DNA from: Tychonema sp. LEGE 07203
GTDB taxonomy: Bacteria > Cyanobacteriota > Cyanobacteriia > Cyanobacteriales > Microcoleaceae
Direction: 5' to 3'
Assembly (NCBI RefSeq): GCF_015207285.1
Contig: NZ_JADEXD010000056.1
Span: 1 to 34,430 of the forward strand
Length of the DNA: 34,430 nucleotides
Shown one piece after another: positions 16,143 to 23,915 of this stretch (position 1 is its first letter; the number at the start of each line of letters is the position of its first letter). The notes under the pieces were generated by a model. That model did not search any database. It had not been told where the DNA came from and saw only the letters and a program-made list of their open reading frames with translations. The translations under genes and the position numbers were made by a program.

Positions 16143-16679
16143 TTAATATTCCAGTGGTTTTAAATCTAAAGCTTTTTGCATAGCTGCTAGTTCATCGCGG
16201 TGAGCTCTGACAGTAACCAGGCTCTTAGTTTGGCTTCCCGACTCAGCAACTGATTCGAGTTTAAGGGAAACTTGCTCGCAGCGTCCAGCTTTTTTCCAGT
16301 AAAATATTCCCGCCAGCGGTGAGAGCAGTACCAAAGCTAGGAAAATTTGACCTTGCTGGGGAACTAGCATTCCCAAAACCAATCCCAAGCACAGAGTGCC
16401 GCCTGCACTCAGCAGAGTTAAAAAAATAGCTAAAAACCAACTAGGCCGCACAAAACCTTCAAAAGTGACTTTATAGTTGGGAGCATCGACGGCTGCAACT
16501 CGGTAAGCCCTAGAAGCAAAATATTCTTGTAGCTGGGTTAACAGCGACTCTTGGGCGCTCTCAGAAGCCAGCTTGACTTGTTCGATTCTATCTTTGACTG
16601 AGGCCTTGATGAAGAAAAACAAGCCAACAGCAAGCAGCAGGGTAATCGTGAACGTTGAAGAAAGAACAGTAGTATCCAT
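16143..16679 (-). CDS. CCB1-like cofactor assembly of complex C subunit B (DUF3529)
   Basis: A 178-residue membrane protein. An N-terminal helix (VLSSTFTITLLLAVGLFFFI) is followed by SVKDRIEQVKLASESAQESL, a soluble unit with DAPNYKVTFEGFVRPSWFLA, two further hydrophobic segments (about 83-130) and LLSPLAGIFYWKKAGRCEQV. This fits the family related to plastid CCB1, needed to attach haem c(i) covalently to cytochrome b6 of the b6f complex. I chose the ATG at 16679 because the protein then has the usual family length and start; a TTG 20 codons upstream keeps the frame open but adds unlikely residues. No other assembly gene is near. Confidence 0.8.
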   Translation of the reverse strand: MDTTVLSSTFTITLLLAVGLFFFIKASVKDRIEQVKLASESAQESLLTQLQEYFASRAYRVAAVDAPNYKVTFEGFVRPSWFLAIFLTLLSAGGTLCLGLVLGMLVPQQGQIFLALVLLSPLAGIFYWKKAGRCEQVSLKLESVAESGSQTKSLVTVRAHRDELAAMQKALDLKPLEY

Positions 16680-16748
16680 CGGTACAAGTTTTGTGTAATT
16701 GAAACGATCTACTATTACTTTACAGAACTTTACAGACAAAAGCGATCG

Positions 16749-16877
16749 AGGACTTACGCAGACACTTACTTACCAAAATTCCCAACAAGCTTTGCAGCAA
16801 GGCACTTTTCTCCCCATCACCTTTCTTGGCATATCTCCCCATCATCCCTAATTCTCAAGTGACAATGCGTAAGTCCT
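16749..16877. mobile_element. Non-autonomous element with perfect 12-bp ends
   Basis: AGGACTTACGCA (16749-16760) and its exact reverse complement TGCGTAAGTCCT (16866-16877) bound 129 bases without coding capacity. I recall this end sequence as a frequent dispersed repeat in cyanobacteria. It lies between the CCB1-like gene and the PadR gene. Confidence 0.65.
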
Positions 16878-17001
16878 GACGTAGTGTAGCTGCTCTAATC
16901 GCTGTGCGGCGGTGCCAGAAGCATCAGCCAAGGCAATCGGGCAAATCGCTTTGCTAGTAACGCCAGCATTTCAAGGGTTGAGGCATCCGATTGCAACGGT
17001 G

Positions 17002-17394
17002 CTAACCCGTGTGACCAGTTTCTAAGGCGCGGGGCCGGAGCCCGGAAGCGCCGTTACCCTGACCGATGTACTCGTGCCAGAGACGAGCCAGGTCTTGAGC
17101 TTGGTGCCGCCATTCGGGGAGGATTTGATACATCCGGCGGGGGCGGCCGCGTCCTTCTACTTTTTTCCAGTAACCGGTGATTACGGCTTCATCTTCAAGG
17201 AATTTCAGAGCGCTGTAGAGGACGGTATCAGAAAGCCGGTAGATGGGGAATTCCCTTTCTAGTTTGCCGATGAGTTCTGTACCGTAGGAATCTCCGCGCA
17301 ATAACACCGAGAGAATGTAGCACACTGCTAGTTCCTTGTTTAGATAAACAGGAGGGGGGTCTTGAAAAAATTGATAGATGTGTTCAAATTTCAT
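17002..17394 (-). CDS. PadR-family transcriptional regulator
   Basis: A 130-residue winged-helix protein. YLNKELAVCYILSVLLRGDS and YGTELIGKLEREFP form the first helices, YRLSDTVLYSALKFLEDEAV the recognition helix, and WKKVEGRGRPRRMYQI the wing, a PadR hallmark. A C-terminal helix (HQAQDLARLWHEYI) would dimerise. PadR proteins bind operator DNA and often repress their own gene. The N-terminus and length recall the cyanobacterial Pex type, a repressor of the clock gene kaiA, but I cannot separate that from other cyanobacterial PadR proteins. The 400-base upstream region holds hairpins that could include its operator. Confidence 0.85.
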   Translation of the reverse strand: MKFEHIYQFFQDPPPVYLNKELAVCYILSVLLRGDSYGTELIGKLEREFPIYRLSDTVLYSALKFLEDEAVITGYWKKVEGRGRPRRMYQILPEWRHQAQDLARLWHEYIGQGNGASGLRPRALETGHTG

Positions 17395-17801
17395 CTGTCT
17401 TGTCCGCTAGAAACTCTCGTGATACCGTCAGGTTAACGGGAGAGGAAAGCGGGGCGGGGTGTGCCGCTTCCTAAGGATTAACTGGGAATGGGGGGAAACA
17501 CAGGTGCAGTATTTCCCCAGTTGTTTCGGTAGCTCCAAACGCTTGTTTTGCACTTCGGTAATGTTGGCGTGCGCCAAGGTTGAGGAACCTTGACTTAACT
17601 AGCTTAACTTTCTTCCTCTTCCAATCTATCGCAGCGACTATGGTCAAGTGTGGGATCGCCGCGGGCCTGTTGCAGCTAATTTCGGAGTTGGTGTTTTAAC
17701 TGAAGTTCAGAATTGCCAACTTCCCCAAACCCTGATTTTGTCTGGGGCGTGCGCTCTAGATTGTCAGAGCCTGCCGGCTTTTTCGGGCAAAAACTTTGCC
17801 T
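17395..17801. other. Long intergenic region with small hairpins
   Basis: No gene is visible upstream of padR. Two inverted repeats stand out: GGGGAAA (17492-17498) with TTTCCCC (17512-17518), and CAAGGTT-GAGG-AACCTTG near 17576-17593. Either could be an operator or leader structure for the PadR gene; neither is followed by a T-run. Confidence 0.4.
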
Positions 17802-18005
17802 TTAAACCGGACTGAGACCTAACATGGCACGCAGTGTAAAAGTTAGAAAGACAAAAGTCGCTACAATCGAAGTAATCAGGGCGATCGCTGTTGCGGGTCG
17901 ATCGAGCAAGGGTCTGAGTCGCTCGAACAGAAAAAAGAAAATTCCCAGACATATCGTAATGAAAAAACGGGGGTAGCGAGAGACGTTATTGATGAAATCT
18001 TGCAT
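17802..18005 (-). CDS. DUF751 / Ycf33-like membrane protein
   Basis: A 67-residue protein, MQDFINNVSRYPRFFITICL onward, with two hydrophobic segments (about 15-27 and 38-60) and the ending FLTFTLRAMLGLSPV. This fits DUF751, the family of plastid-encoded Ycf33, conserved in cyanobacteria and algae and of unknown function. I chose the ATG at 18005 because it gives the family's N-terminus; the frame stays open for 16 more codons upstream with unlike residues. It is a lone gene on the minus strand. Confidence 0.8.
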   Translation of the reverse strand: MQDFINNVSRYPRFFITICLGIFFFLFERLRPLLDRPATAIALITSIVATFVFLTFTLRAMLGLSPV

Positions 18006-18385
18006 GAGCTTGGTTGGGTAAAGTGTCACAGCTCGATCTTTGACTGGTAACACTTGTGAGCGAGTTTGACAATTTTGGCACAGCCGGAGCTAAATCTGCC
18101 GATCGGGCGATCGGCGTTTTTGCCGGCGAGGCTGACATATATAATTCTAACGAAAACTTTTGGTCGATCGAGCGCTGTCTGTTTAATCCCGTGCAACATC
18201 CGGTGACAACTTCAGAAGTATTTATATTCAGTTCTAGTTGTGATCGACATTATAAGGCTCTTATTTATAGATAAATGTCTGCTTCCGCACCTTCTTCCGT
18301 CTTGCCGCGTCCGTTTCAGAAACCGGCCTTACGGTAGAACTAGGTCGAAGGTAATAAAAGCCCACAGAATCAAACCATGTGAATT
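18006..18385. other. Intergenic region next to the restriction-modification genes
   Basis: No gene is supported. A GTG-started 72-codon frame at 18056-18274 has no family-like text. Base composition turns AT-rich at about 18360, close to the restriction gene's end, which may mark the boundary of the transferred island. Confidence 0.4.
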
Positions 18386-19678
18386 TTAGTCTTTGATTTG
18401 GAACCAAATCCAAGAAATCCACCCTCGCACAGTAGAGTTACGCCTTTTTATAGTTGTATCATTAATCTCTGAACGATTTTCTGAGATTATTTTACAAATT
18501 GCATCTTCTGGCGGAATTTCTCCCAGTTTCAGCGCTAATTGAAACACTAAATAAAACACTTGACGTTCTAAAATCTTATTAATCAAATCTAGATATTTTA
18601 ATTTAGGTCTTTTCTGTAAAATTGACCTTCCTTCACTTGTCAAGCGAAAAGCTACTTTGTTGGTCAGGGAATCTTGATACTTTTCTATAAGTCCAATATA
18701 CAATCCAGCATTAGTATAATAATCAGTTTGCCTGCGGTCAAATTCATAGTTTTCTGTAATATCATCTTTAGTCAAATTTCTTTCTAATAACAATGATAAT
18801 AAATCTACTACTCTCTCAAATTTATCAGCTTGTGGCAAGGGAACATCTGGCTCTGCAATTACTCGAATATTATTGAATACCCGATCGACATCACTTTGTT
18901 GTATTTCTTGGGGAGCGATCGTATAATTCCTTTGTTCTCTCAGTTTCAGAGAGTTATAATTTTCATCATTGCTAAATTCATAAATAAAAAAGCTAAAAAC
19001 GTCATTAGAGTATGTCATTAATACTGGAATTACTTTTTTAGTTATTTTTTTTGACCACAATCTGTAAGGATAGTAAAGTTGTCTAATTAAGAAATCCTCG
19101 ATCGAATAGTTCTTAGCTTCTATCAATACAAAATAGTTGTTGCTTTCAAATCCCGCATCGATCTCACACTGAGAATTTTTAACCTTGATAGAATAGGGTA
19201 TGTTGGTGGTGGAATTTATAATATTAAAATCAAAAGACTCTGTAGACATTCTTCCAGAAACAGTACAAGCTGTTTTCTCGCCTAATAAATCATCTATAAT
19301 ACCGATATTAAATGCACAGTGCAATGCGGAACTTTCAGAATATAAATTTGTGTAATCTATACTCTCTATCTCTGAAGGAAAGTCAAAAGGAATCACTTCT
19401 ATTTCAGGATCGTACTTAACATCAAAGTGTGTACGAAACTTACCAATCACATATTTTGAGCGAGAGATTGGCAAGATTGATAGATGATTTTCTCGAAAGA
19501 TATCTGGTAAATTGACAGAGTGATCGAACTTTGCCATCAGCCTGCTTTCTCTTAGCTTGTTGATTTGAGCCGATTCTATTTCAAAACAGCCATTTTTATC
19601 TACTTCTTCTAAAATGTTATGCGTTTCAAATAATGTTTCCCAGGCTCTATCGTTAGCAGTTTTTTTGTTTTTACTCAT
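18386..19678 (-). CDS. Type II restriction endonuclease, PD-(D/E)XK fold
   Basis: A 430-residue protein. The pattern EIDAGF (D174) then VLIEAKN (E187, K189) is the catalytic core of a PD-(D/E)XK nuclease. The C-terminal part (about 290-430: RVVDLLSLLLERNLTKDDI, RLTSEGRSIL, TTIKRRNSTVRGWISWI) looks like a winged-helix DNA-binding unit. It starts two bases after the stop of the Dam-type methylase on the same strand, the usual arrangement of a restriction-modification pair. It should cut the methylase's target when unmethylated, probably GATC, in the cytoplasm. Codons are AT-rich compared with most neighbours, suggesting transfer. I cannot name the endonuclease family with confidence. Confidence 0.8.
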   Translation of the reverse strand: MSKNKKTANDRAWETLFETHNILEEVDKNGCFEIESAQINKLRESRLMAKFDHSVNLPDIFRENHLSILPISRSKYVIGKFRTHFDVKYDPEIEVIPFDFPSEIESIDYTNLYSESSALHCAFNIGIIDDLLGEKTACTVSGRMSTESFDFNIINSTTNIPYSIKVKNSQCEIDAGFESNNYFVLIEAKNYSIEDFLIRQLYYPYRLWSKKITKKVIPVLMTYSNDVFSFFIYEFSNDENYNSLKLREQRNYTIAPQEIQQSDVDRVFNNIRVIAEPDVPLPQADKFERVVDLLSLLLERNLTKDDITENYEFDRRQTDYYTNAGLYIGLIEKYQDSLTNKVAFRLTSEGRSILQKRPKLKYLDLINKILERQVFYLVFQLALKLGEIPPEDAICKIISENRSEINDTTIKRRNSTVRGWISWIWFQIKD

Positions 19679-19680
19679 AT

Positions 19681-20571
19681 TTATTTGTCCTGAACTTGAT
19701 AATTTAAAATTAACACTTCATCAATTTTACCTCTTTTCAAAGCATTTGAGTTGATACTTCTCGTTGCCCTAACTTTTTTGATTGTTTCTTGATAATCCTT
19801 GTACAAATCCAGAATAAAATCCGTACAAGAATTACTCATCATAACTTTGCAACCTTTTGCCGTTAGATCGTCAAAAACTTTTTTCAGTCGTGCTTGTTCG
19901 TGTCTATTAAAGCCATTCACATCATATCCAGTAAAAGAAGCTGTTTCCGAAACAGGATCGTAAGGAGGATCTAAATAAATAAAATCTCCTTTTTTGGCAT
20001 CTTTGACAGCTTCTTGGAAATCCAAATTTGACAGTGTAATGGTGTTGCTACTTAAGTATTTGTTTACAGCTCTTAAAACAGCCTCGTCTAAAAAATTGGG
20101 ATTTTTATATCTGCCAAACGGAACATTAAACTGACCTTGGGAATTCACCCTAAACAAACCATTGTAGCAAGTTTTATTTAGATAAATGATTCGTGCTGCT
20201 TTTTCCACTGCAGACAAATCGGCATATTTTTTAGCTGAACGATCTAAGTCTCTCATATGATAATAAGAAGTTTCGCTATTGCTATATTTATCCTTACTTA
20301 ATTCCTCCATCAGCTCATCTAAAGAGTCTCGGATCGCTTGATAGCAGTTAATCAGTTCTCTGTTGCTATCATTGATAACAGCTTTTTGGGGTTGTAACTC
20401 AAACAAGAGTGCGCCTCCACCTATGAAAGGTTCATAGTATGTATGTTTGCTTGTCAGCTTGGGAACATACTTAACAATTTCTGGCAATAACTGCCTTTTA
20501 CCTCCGGCCCACTTTAAGAAAGGTCTTACTAAGGGATTAATTTTCCCTTTTACTAACGTATCGCTTTTCAC
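19681..20571 (-). CDS. Dam-type DNA adenine-N6 methyltransferase (class D12), likely GATC-specific
   Basis: A 296-residue enzyme. RPFLKWAGGKRQLLPEI (16-32) and YYEPFIGGGALLFEL (45-59) form the S-adenosylmethionine site; NKTCYNGLFRVNSQGQFNVP lies at 132-151; the catalytic motif is DPPY (201-204) in YLDPPYDPVSETASFTGYD. This is the alpha-class Dam/DpnM/MboIA pattern, and the SFTGYD region is like GATC enzymes. It should methylate adenine to protect the host from the endonuclease translated next. The start is GTG at 20571, directly after a stop and seven bases behind AGAGG on the minus strand. It is AT-rich like its partner. Confidence 0.9.
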   Translation of the reverse strand: MKSDTLVKGKINPLVRPFLKWAGGKRQLLPEIVKYVPKLTSKHTYYEPFIGGGALLFELQPQKAVINDSNRELINCYQAIRDSLDELMEELSKDKYSNSETSYYHMRDLDRSAKKYADLSAVEKAARIIYLNKTCYNGLFRVNSQGQFNVPFGRYKNPNFLDEAVLRAVNKYLSSNTITLSNLDFQEAVKDAKKGDFIYLDPPYDPVSETASFTGYDVNGFNRHEQARLKKVFDDLTAKGCKVMMSNSCTDFILDLYKDYQETIKKVRATRSINSNALKRGKIDEVLILNYQVQDK

Positions 20572-20733
20572 TCAGATGCCTCTAACGCTGAACAATTCAT
20601 TGTACTTGAATTTTTGTTCAAGTCAAGAGGAAAGGGTGATATCGATTCAAGGTGTAAGTCGCAGTTAAATCTATCGACAAAGACACCTTGACATAAATCT
20701 ATTCATCTGATATGTCTGGGAAAACAATCTGAA

Positions 20734-21669
20734 TTAAGCCGATCGCACTTCGATCGCTCCCCGGTCAAAAACCCGCTTGTCAGTACCGATAGAACTGACA
20801 AACATCCGGTCTTCATAGATATCAAACGTCGCAAAACTCAGCCGACTAGCCGAAAACTCCGTCCACTCAGAACGCCCCACCGGACGAGTGCCCCCGCCGG
20901 CCCCGCAAATCAAATAAGTCGTACCGTTAATCGATCGGGTGCGTTCGTAGCTGTGCTCGTGTCCGTTGATATAAAGCTGCACGCCGTACTTTTTAAACAA
21001 AGGCGTCAAAGTCTTAAGAAAAGGTTGATTCACTCCGTAGATACCAGAGGAATAAATCTGGTGGTGGCCGAACACAACTTTCCACGGTGCGGTGCTCTGA
21101 CTCAACTCTTTTTCCAGCCAAACAAGCTGATTTTTCCAATCAGCATTGTGATTGGTATCTAATGCAAAAAACTGTACCGGATCGCGCCGAAAAGTATAGT
21201 AGCGACCTTGCATATTAAAACCCGCATATTTAACTTGCGGGTCGCCGTTAGCAGTGCGGATGTCGTGATTTCCCAAACAAGCATAAAATTTTACACCCTG
21301 CTGCAATAATGGCTGATAAGGCCGCTCAAAAACAGCATTAATTTTTTCAATTTCGCCGTTATTGTAGATATTGTCGCCGGCGAGAACAGCAATATTAAAA
21401 GGGTTTTCCCGATGATATTGGGCCATCGCCTCAGCTACGGCATACTGACCTTGGGCACCGGTACCGGTGTCGGCAACCGAAATAAAGCGTAAAATAGGCG
21501 GTGAGGCTGGCAATTGGACGATCGTCCTTTCGCCCTCAACATTAGAAGGTACAGCAGCATTCGCGTCTGTACCCCAGAAAGTCCGAAGCTGAAGCATTTT
21601 CCAGACTCCGGTAACACCTAAGCTGCTGAGACTGGCTAAAACTAGAAAGTTACGGCGTTTGATGCTCAT
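20734..21669 (-). CDS. Tat-exported purple-acid-phosphatase-like metallophosphoesterase
   Basis: A 311-residue enzyme. Residues 1-39 form a twin-arginine signal (SIKRRNFLVLA, R5-R6, cleavage near ANAA). Metal motifs appear in order: D67 in VADTG, G98-D-N-I-Y102, G133-N-H-D136, GHH (201-203) and GHEH (236-239). The Tyr after GD and the DxG first motif match the purple acid phosphatase branch, where Tyr binds Fe(III). It should hydrolyse phosphate esters outside the cytoplasmic membrane, probably in phosphate scavenging. No Pho box was recognised upstream. It is divergent from the 333-aa gene at 21772. Confidence 0.88.
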   Translation of the reverse strand: MSIKRRNFLVLASLSSLGVTGVWKMLQLRTFWGTDANAAVPSNVEGERTIVQLPASPPILRFISVADTGTGAQGQYAVAEAMAQYHRENPFNIAVLAGDNIYNNGEIEKINAVFERPYQPLLQQGVKFYACLGNHDIRTANGDPQVKYAGFNMQGRYYTFRRDPVQFFALDTNHNADWKNQLVWLEKELSQSTAPWKVVFGHHQIYSSGIYGVNQPFLKTLTPLFKKYGVQLYINGHEHSYERTRSINGTTYLICGAGGGTRPVGRSEWTEFSASRLSFATFDIYEDRMFVSSIGTDKRVFDRGAIEVRSA

Positions 21670-21771
21670 GTTAATTCAGTTAGAACTAATCAAATGATAA
21701 ATTAAGGGTGAGATGACTCAACTAAAATTTATCTTGTTCACATATATTTGCAACGCTCCAAGGCAAAGAAA

Positions 21772-22770
21772 ATGTCAGAAGAACCACTAAACCAACCCAC
21801 TCCAGAAGCGTCTCAATCTCCGGCAGCGGAGGTTGACTCGGCGCAAAAGTCTGCCGCCACTGGCAGCCAAGCTCAAAAAACCGCCAGTGCCGGCAAAAAT
21901 GAGAAAATCAAAGCTTTGATTTTCTCAATTCGGAATTTGGGAAAAAAAGAGAAAAATGTAGCAGCAGAAGCGCCGCAGCAGCCCCAAAAGCCGATCGCGC
22001 CCACCGCTGCTGACTCAGCAACAGTAACTCCTCCGGCTGTTGCTGCGGAAGTTAAAAGCGTTCTCCCGCCAAAAGCGGCGGTAAAATCCGATAAAAAGTC
22101 TGTATCAAAACCCGCAGGCGGCGGTTTTGTAGAGAAAGTCGCTGTACTTTGGCAAAGCATTGTGCGGTTAGTGCGCGAGCTGCTACCGCCATCTGCAAAC
22201 GCCAAGCTGTCCGATCCAATTTTAAACGCCTCCTTAGCAGCAATTCTAATCGTTGCAGTCGGTTTAACTTTCAACAGTTTCTCGGCAAAACCGCCGGATA
22301 CACTAGCAAAAGCGCCTTTTACAGCAGTGCAGCAGTCGCCGCCGGAAACCGCAAAATCACCAGAGGCGATCGCAAATTCTGAGCCAACATCCGCTAAAAT
22401 CAAAAGCAACTTGCCCGATTTAGCGGCTCCGAAAAAACCGCAAACTGTAGAAATTATCCCGCCGCCGCCGCTGACGCCAGAACAGTCTCTGATTGCTGCA
22501 ATTCAAAATCAAGTCGCTGAAATTACCGATCGACTTGGCGGCGGTTTAGTTAGGTCTGTTCAAGCTGATTTCTCCATCGGCCTTTTGACAGTGAATGTCG
22601 CTGAAGATTGGTACAAACTCAGCGATATCGAGCAAAATCAGTTAGCGACTAAAATGTGGAAAGAAGCTAATGCACTCGATTTTAGCAAGTTACAAATTGC
22701 AAATATGGAAGGTAAGTTAATAGCTAGAACTCCGGTTGTTGGTTCGGAAATGATTGTTTTGGAGAGATGA
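21772..22770 (+). CDS. Single-pass membrane protein with Pro/Ala-rich cytoplasmic part
   Basis: A protein of 332 residues. Residues 1-~125 are low-complexity, rich in Pro, Ala, Gln and Lys. One hydrophobic segment (PILNASLAAILIVAVGLTF, about residues 157-175) is followed by a Pro-rich linker. A small folded domain ends the protein (about 235-332): LIAAIQNQVAEITDRLGGGL, LTVNVAEDWYKLSDIEQNQL, ATKMWKEANALDFSKLQI. I recall similar cyanobacterial proteins without known function. The ATG at 21772 is chosen because AAGG lies 8 bases upstream; a TTG eight codons earlier also keeps frame. It may anchor a partner at the membrane, which is inference. Confidence 0.7.
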   Translation: MSEEPLNQPTPEASQSPAAEVDSAQKSAATGSQAQKTASAGKNEKIKALIFSIRNLGKKEKNVAAEAPQQPQKPIAPTAADSATVTPPAVAAEVKSVLPPKAAVKSDKKSVSKPAGGGFVEKVAVLWQSIVRLVRELLPPSANAKLSDPILNASLAAILIVAVGLTFNSFSAKPPDTLAKAPFTAVQQSPPETAKSPEAIANSEPTSAKIKSNLPDLAAPKKPQTVEIIPPPPLTPEQSLIAAIQNQVAEITDRLGGGLVRSVQADFSIGLLTVNVAEDWYKLSDIEQNQLATKMWKEANALDFSKLQIANMEGKLIARTPVVGSEMIVLER

Positions 22771-22849
22771 ATTAATAAAGTTTAAATCGGATGTATTTGC
22801 CAACAGTCAGATTAGTCTTAAAGTCCAGGACGCAAAATCTAATTTTGTA

Positions 22850-22912
22850 GGCTTGTAGTGAGGACTTCAGTCCTCTCTCATTTGATGAGGACAGAAGTCC
22901 TCACTACAAACC
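22850..22912. repeat. Palindromic dispersed element (copy 2), 26-bp stem
   Basis: GGCTTGTAGTGAGGACTTCA and onward pairs with the opposite arm ending CTCACTACAAACC over 26 bases with two mismatches, around an 11-base loop. It is the better-preserved relative of 2072-2131. It could also act as the terminator of the gene ending at 22770. Confidence 0.85.
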
Positions 22913-22964
22913 TGATAACGCTTAGTGACCGGACATAATATTAATTAACTTTGAGAAAAATTGA

Positions 22965-23115
22965 AAGATCGCAATTTTAACTCAAGTCGAACCAGTAGAA
23001 ATAGAATCTCCCAGCAGCCACCCAGATGCGATCGCAGAAAGCGAGCTCGCGCGATCGCACGACTTACGGCATTGAAGCTCTCAACCTTTACTTTCAAAAG
23101 CTTTCGGATGTTTAG
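22965..23115 (+). pseudogene. Frameshifted coding remnant, family unknown
   Basis: One frame reads KIAILTQVEPVEIESPSSHP and on to a TGA at 23073-23075. A second frame overlapping it continues TTYGIEALNLYFQKLSDV to a TAG at 23113-23115. Joined by one single-base shift, they read as one protein end. There is no start codon. The rest of the parent gene is absent. I do not recognise the family. Confidence 0.35.
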
Positions 23116-23303
23116 GTGTCAGCTAATTCTTTCATTTCTTATGAATAAAAAAACAACATTGTTCCGTAATTTCAAGGCAGTAAATTTGAGTAGGCTTTCC
23201 ATGCGAGCCTACAACAATTTAAGTATTATTGCTGAGTAAAGTACATTACTTAGATAAAGAATCTGTAAACTTTTAACAATAAAATCACAATTTATCAGTA
23301 ATA

Positions 23304-23412
23304 GTCCTGGACGCACGAGTGGCCAGAAACCGGGTTTTTTACGAAAATTATCCGCCGCAGCCCATAAATTAGGCAAAAAACCCGGTTTCTTGGATCTTGG
23401 TGCGTCCAGGAC
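23304..23412. mobile_element. Foldback element with GTCCTGGACGCAC ends
   Basis: GTCCTGGACGCAC (23304-23316) and GTGCGTCCAGGAC (23400-23412) are exact inverted ends. Inside them lies a second pair, AGAAACCGGGTTTTTT on the left and AAAAAACCCGGTTTCT on the right. The 109-base element has no coding capacity. A lone end-like GTCCAGGACGCA occurs near 22823, and AAAACCCGGTTTCT also occurs near 6614. Confidence 0.75.
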
Positions 23413-23714
23413 TGAGTAAAAAACTAACCAGCGCAGCAAGCTTCACATATTTGCTGCTATTAAGTTGTTGCGGACACCGCCAGTTTTCCAGTACCCGACT
23501 GAAAATCTCAGTAATTCCCCTGATTGACTGGCTGCCGAAAATACGGGAACATTATTCTCAATAAAACTTTGGAAACTAAATAAAAATCAAGCACTAAAAA
23601 CTCGATCGACTCCCAATCCACACATTCCTCTTGAACGAAGTGTGAAGCGCATCAATTAGTTGAGTTTGAAACTACCACAATCCAACAGCTCACTCGCATC
23701 TACCCCAATCAAAC
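23413..23714. other. Intergenic region before the large propeller-nuclease gene
   Basis: No gene, RNA or clear repeat is visible in these 302 bases. They should hold the promoter of the large gene that follows. Confidence 0.4.
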
Positions 23715-23915
23715 ATGAAACCTTTTAAAGATTCACCCTTTAACTCTCAAGATCCGTTTCAGAATTTGCTCGCCCCAGAATTCGAGATAAATACCAAAAA
23801 CTTACTCAACAGTCAAGCTTGCGCCAGCACCAACTCAGAATAAACACTCGCTCCACTTCGGGCCGCTGACAACAATAGCGCTGAACACATCGCCAGTTGT
23901 TCCAACTCCCTCAGT
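23715..23915 (+). pseudogene. Severed N-terminus of the large gene (in-frame TAA at 23841)
   Basis: ATG at 23715 opens MKPFKDSPFNSQDPFQNLLA and on for 42 codons to TAA (23841-23843). After the TAA the same frame stays open (TLAPLRAADNNSAEH and on) and runs into the 1789-codon frame. The ATG and the large frame are exactly in phase (201 bases apart). The simplest reading is a nonsense change, or a sequencing error, in the 5' part of one gene of about 1856 codons. Confidence 0.65.

Noticed and set aside
15986-16183. 65-codon frame after the DUF3155 gene
   Set aside because: Overlaps the 3' end of the CCB1-like gene and has low-complexity Ser-rich text without a ribosome site.
18056-18274. 72-codon GTG-start frame
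   Set aside because: No ribosome site or recognisable text; probably the promoter region of the DUF751 gene.
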